Part shown: in pieces, positions 61,230-64,000 of the stretch
Layout: the number at the start of each line of letters is the position of its first letter
Position numbering within the stretch: the stretch's first letter is position 1
Assembly (NCBI RefSeq): GCF_018687715.1
Contig: NC_056765.1
Location: forward strand, 6,126,501 to 6,190,500
Length of the DNA: 64,000 bases
Source: Carya illinoinensis
Taxonomy: Eukaryota > Streptophyta > Magnoliopsida > Fagales > Juglandaceae
Direction of reading: 5' to 3'
Made by a program: the position numbers and the translations under genes
The notes under the pieces: model-generated
What the model was told of the DNA's origin: nothing
Databases searched by the model: none
What the model saw: the letters and a program-made list of their open reading frames with translations, nothing else

Positions 61230-62431
61230 ATGGCTCAGTATATGACGACAAGGAAGCGAGAAAGGGATGGAGGCAATCCGGACATTGCTCGACTGGGGGC
61301 ACAAACTATTATGGGGGAACGAGAAATCCTCATTAATGAGTTTGATGAGCTCAGCTGGGAGCAGAAGACGCTGAGAGACGTCTTCGTCACCAGAGGCTGG
61401 GGCCCCATATGCACATTGAGGGGAAAGATTTACCCCTCAATGGTTCGAGAGTTTTACATTGGGATGGCCACCATGCCTAACGATGCATCATCCCATACTC
61501 TCAGTGTACGCGGTGTACAGTTTCAGTTCTCGGCGGATGTTATCGCCGACTTACTCTAGATTCTGCGTATACTATCTGAGTCGACAGCTGCTGAGGCTGG
61601 TAACACAGCAGCTGCATTTTCCCCAGGCATATTCGAGGTAGATCCAATCGCTTCTGCTTCATCTTCGGGCCCTGTTGAGTTGATGCCCAGTCATGAAGAA
61701 GATCGACCCGAGGGCAATCCTATTGCTGCTGAGGTTGGTGATGATGAGCGGGACCAGGATTTCTACATCCTCACTGGCACGGACCGCACAAAACTCGATA
61801 GGCCGAACTCCTTCAGCCAAAATCAGCTGCTGCCTTTCTTTCGCATGTTGCACATTTTTGTTGCAACAAATGTAGACCCAATGGCACATAAGAGCACATT
61901 CAGTCGGGCTCATGCACAGTTCCTGATTTGCTTGGCACGTGGTGAGCCCATTGACTTGCCCCTTGTTATATTTGAGCGGATTCTTACGAGGCCAGCATCG
62001 TTACCACGGATAATCTCCCGTAAGGAGTCATCATCAGCCGCTTATTACTAGCCCGGGGAGTGCCACTCCAGGCGGAGGAGATGATAATAAACCAGATGAG
62101 CCCCATCGACATAACCACACACCGCCGGAGCATTGGACAGGGGAGAGGCTCAGCTTGGCGTCAGTCTGGTCCTACGCCAGATCTTGTTCCCCCGACTGAG
62201 TCTAGGGCTGATGTTGCTCGCCCGTCGGCGAGTACTAGTCAGCAGCCGGGAGTTACATCTACTGGAGATGTGCAACCTGCTTGGGTTGATGCAATGATGA
62301 CAGATATGAAGGTGCATATAGACCGATAGATCAATAGACAGATTGCGCATATAGATCAGGCTATCGCACATCTTGCACATCATGTAAATGTGCTAAACAA
62401 TAAGGTTGAGACATTGACTGAGGAGTTTTGA
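61230..62431 (+). pseudogene. Putative plant transposon protein (Transposase_32-like)
   Basis: Opens MAQYMTTRKRERDGGN and has the block GKIYPSMVREFYIGMATMPND followed by TLSVRGVQFQFSADVIADLL. This resembles the start of the putative plant transposon-protein domain, where VRG...FS...I is typical. A TAG at 61,557 interrupts it. The same frame resumes and carries QNQLLPFFRMLHIFVATNVDP, HKSTFSRAHAQFLICLARGE, ending at 62,051. A frameshift near 62,030 leads into LLLARGVPLQAEEMIINQ and a C-terminal helix-like tail (AHIDQAIAHLAHHVNVL) ending at 62,431. The function of this domain is unknown. It runs opposite to the tnp genes, with its own promoter-like region. Confidence 0.5.
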
Positions 62432-62634
62432 TCTTTTGTAAACCAGCAGTTCTGAAAGTGATTTGTAAAAATTTATCATATTTAATTTTTTATTTTCGAC
62501 ATATGTAATGGACACAAATATTTAATGTATGTATTGTGTAGCTTAATTTCTACTCTTAATTTTTTTTTAATATAACGTTACTCAACCTTACTATTAAAAA
62601 AATATATATTATGGTTAATTTATGCAAATTAACA

Positions 62635-62820
62635 TATAACGTTCGAACCTTATCACTTTAATGTTCAAACATTGGCGCTAATATATTAACGTTCGCACGT
62701 AATTAGATAAAACGTTCGAACATTCGCGCTAAAATTTTTACGTTTGCACGTCAATATACATAACATTCGAACGTTATTGTGACGTGCGAACGTATTATGT
62801 GAAACGTCCGAACGTTTTAA
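62635..62820. promoter_or_regulatory. Right subterminal cluster of ACGTNCGNACGT palindromes
   Basis: Copies include AACGTTCGAACCTT, ACGTTCGCACGT, ACGTTCGAACAT, ACGTGCGAACGT and ACGTCCGAACGT within 185 bp, mirroring the left end. Confidence 0.7.
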
Positions 62821-62910
62821 AATTCTTGCCCAACATTTAGTGATAGTTCTCACAAACCATCATAGTAAATACGTTTTAGTCACAGTTTGGAAACCGTCAC
62901 TATTTATAAT

Positions 62911-62940
62911 CTGTCACTAAAAGCCATATTTGTTGTAGTG
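62911..62940 (-). repeat. Right terminal inverted repeat of the 8.7-kb CACTA
   Basis: Reverse complement begins CACTACAACAAATATGGC; three mismatches to the left end in 30 bp. Confidence 0.93.
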
Positions 62941-64000
62941 CCACGTCCCTAGCAAATTGAGCTGCTACTAGTGCTCCATAGGATTCAACTAGATGGGGGT
63001 AAGGAAATAACATTTTCTTTTGCCTCATGGTTGCTATGGTCTGGCCTTTGTCATCTCTTATAATTACCCCTATGCCAATGATTTCCTTAGCTTGGTCCAC
63101 TGCCCCATCCCAGTTGGCTTTGAGTCAATTCAATGGTGAAGCATGCCATACATCAGTTGAAGAACATGTTTAATGGTCTTTGCTATGGATTTGAGGTTGG
63201 CCCTCTTCAGACAACATTTCCAATCTCAATCTTGACTCTCTAAGCAAACAATTATTAGGCATGAAGTGTTTGTTGAAAATGTAGGAATTCCTTCTCAGCC
63301 AAAGTTGCCTTGCTACCACCATGAATTCTTGCAGTTCTTCTGCATTAAGTACTTCAGTCAAGGCCTCAAAGAAAACTAGCATAGGTAGGTGAGCGCTACT
63401 GCTTTTCTGTAGTTTCTTGGAACATAGGCCCCAAACATCCTTTGCTGCCTCACAATTCCACAAAACATGCAGATTCCTTTCTTCTTCTCTAGTGCATATT
63501 GGGCATAGTGGATCACTCACTACCTTCTTTTTAAATAAATTATGTTGAGTGGGGAGGGAGTCTTGACATGCTCTCCATAAGAACATCTTTTCTCTTGGGG
63601 TAGTGTGAAGCTGCCATATCTTGTTTCACACTCCTTTGAAACTATTACTGGTTGATGCTTAACCTTTGGCTTCCATTTCTTTTTCCTTCTCCATGTGGTA
63701 TGCACTCCAAACTGAAAAAGAGACATTTTTTGTGCCATGCCAGATGAGCCTATCCCTAGAATTCATAGAGCTAATGGGAGTTTGAAGGATCACTGAAACT
63801 TCCCCCTCTTTAAAAATTCCTTGCACAAGGTCTGTTTTCCATCTCATTGTAGTAGGGTCAATGATTTCTGCAACTGTAGCCTTACTATCGAGCACCTTAA
63901 CTGGGCTTGTAACCTTTGCTGGCTTTGCCTTGACTATCCACTTGTTTGTCCAAATGTGTAATTGGTCTCCTGTGTGTAGCCTCCAAAATGAACCTACCTC
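62941..64000 (-). mobile_element. LINE ORF2 3' part, interrupted by the CACTA at its RNase H
   Basis: Minus strand, running in from the window edge. There is an N-terminal stretch before 63,660 (IWTNKWIV, VLDSKATVAEIIDP), the zf-RVT domain (MFLWRACQDSLPTQHNL; CPICTREEERNLHVLWNC, with its Cys/His set) at about 63,586-63,400, and the RNase H start (IGIGVIIRDDKGQTIAT, LVESYGALVAAQFARDV) to 62,941. Removing the CACTA and one CCA joins this in frame to 54,253. A few stops occur, so it is inactive. Confidence 0.8.

Larger units (their letters stand above)
54254..62940 (-). mobile_element. CACTA (En/Spm) element, 8.7 kb, TSD CCA, transposase-deficient
   Basis: Ends read CACTACAACAAA at 54,254 and, reversed, CACTACAACAAA at 62,940. 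27 of the first 30 bases match between the two inverted ends. CCA flanks both sides (54,251-54,253 and 62,941-62,943). Minus-strand genes: tnpA-like (55.07-56.71 kb) and the C-terminal DUF4216 part of tnpD (56.81-57.64 kb). Plus-strand: a putative plant transposon-protein ORF (61.2-62.45 kb). The catalytic Transposase_21 region is absent, so movement would need a transposase supplied by another copy. Clusters of a CpG-rich palindrome occur at both ends and at two internal sites. Confidence 0.9.

Overview
The window looks like nuclear DNA of a woody eudicot. It has AT-rich spacers, many microsatellites, spliced genes with GT-AG introns, and nested plant transposons: Ty1/copia, Ty3/gypsy, L1-type LINEs, CACTA elements and a MITE. 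The GAGAT-rich MITE at 12.2 kb resembles repeats I associate with Fagales such as Juglandaceae. That placement is an impression, not a demonstration. I see no bacterial features, rRNA, tRNA or CRISPR.

Layout. 1-4.4 kb is AT-rich spacer with two tandem duplications and a stray SR splicing-factor exon. 4.4-10.7 kb is a transposon mosaic: a LINE tail, a Ty3/gypsy pol relic, and a LINE ORF2 fused in frame to the 3' half of a copia polyprotein. The copia LTR runs into the last two exons of a cytochrome b561/DOMON-type gene (10.74-11.6 kb), whose 5' part is absent. 11.6-20.7 kb holds a MITE, an 82-bp tandem array, an LTR/leader-like region and a 61-unit GA microsatellite, with no convincing gene.

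The main host gene is an ankyrin-repeat/PGG-domain membrane protein (ACD6/ITN1-like) on the minus strand, 48,096 to 20,759. I resolve eight exons whose phases all fit; they sum to 1,914 nt (637 codons plus stop). Intron 4 is about 22.7 kb because it carries two separate insertions: a 4.6-kb copia element (TSD ATTGG) and a 16.3-kb CACTA element (TSD AGA). Removing both leaves an ancestral intron of about 1.75 kb.

48.9-64 kb is again mobile DNA: a LINE RNase H relic, a copia element with one LTR, and a minus-strand LINE cut in its RNase H domain by a second CACTA element (54,254-62,940, TSD CCA). This CACTA has lost its catalytic transposase region. It keeps a tnpA-like gene and the C-terminal part of a tnpD-like gene on one strand, and carries a putative plant transposon-protein ORF on the other. 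A CpG-rich palindrome, consensus ACGTNCGNACGT, is clustered at both ends and also upstream of two divergent internal promoters. That repeated placement is the most unusual regulatory pattern I see here.
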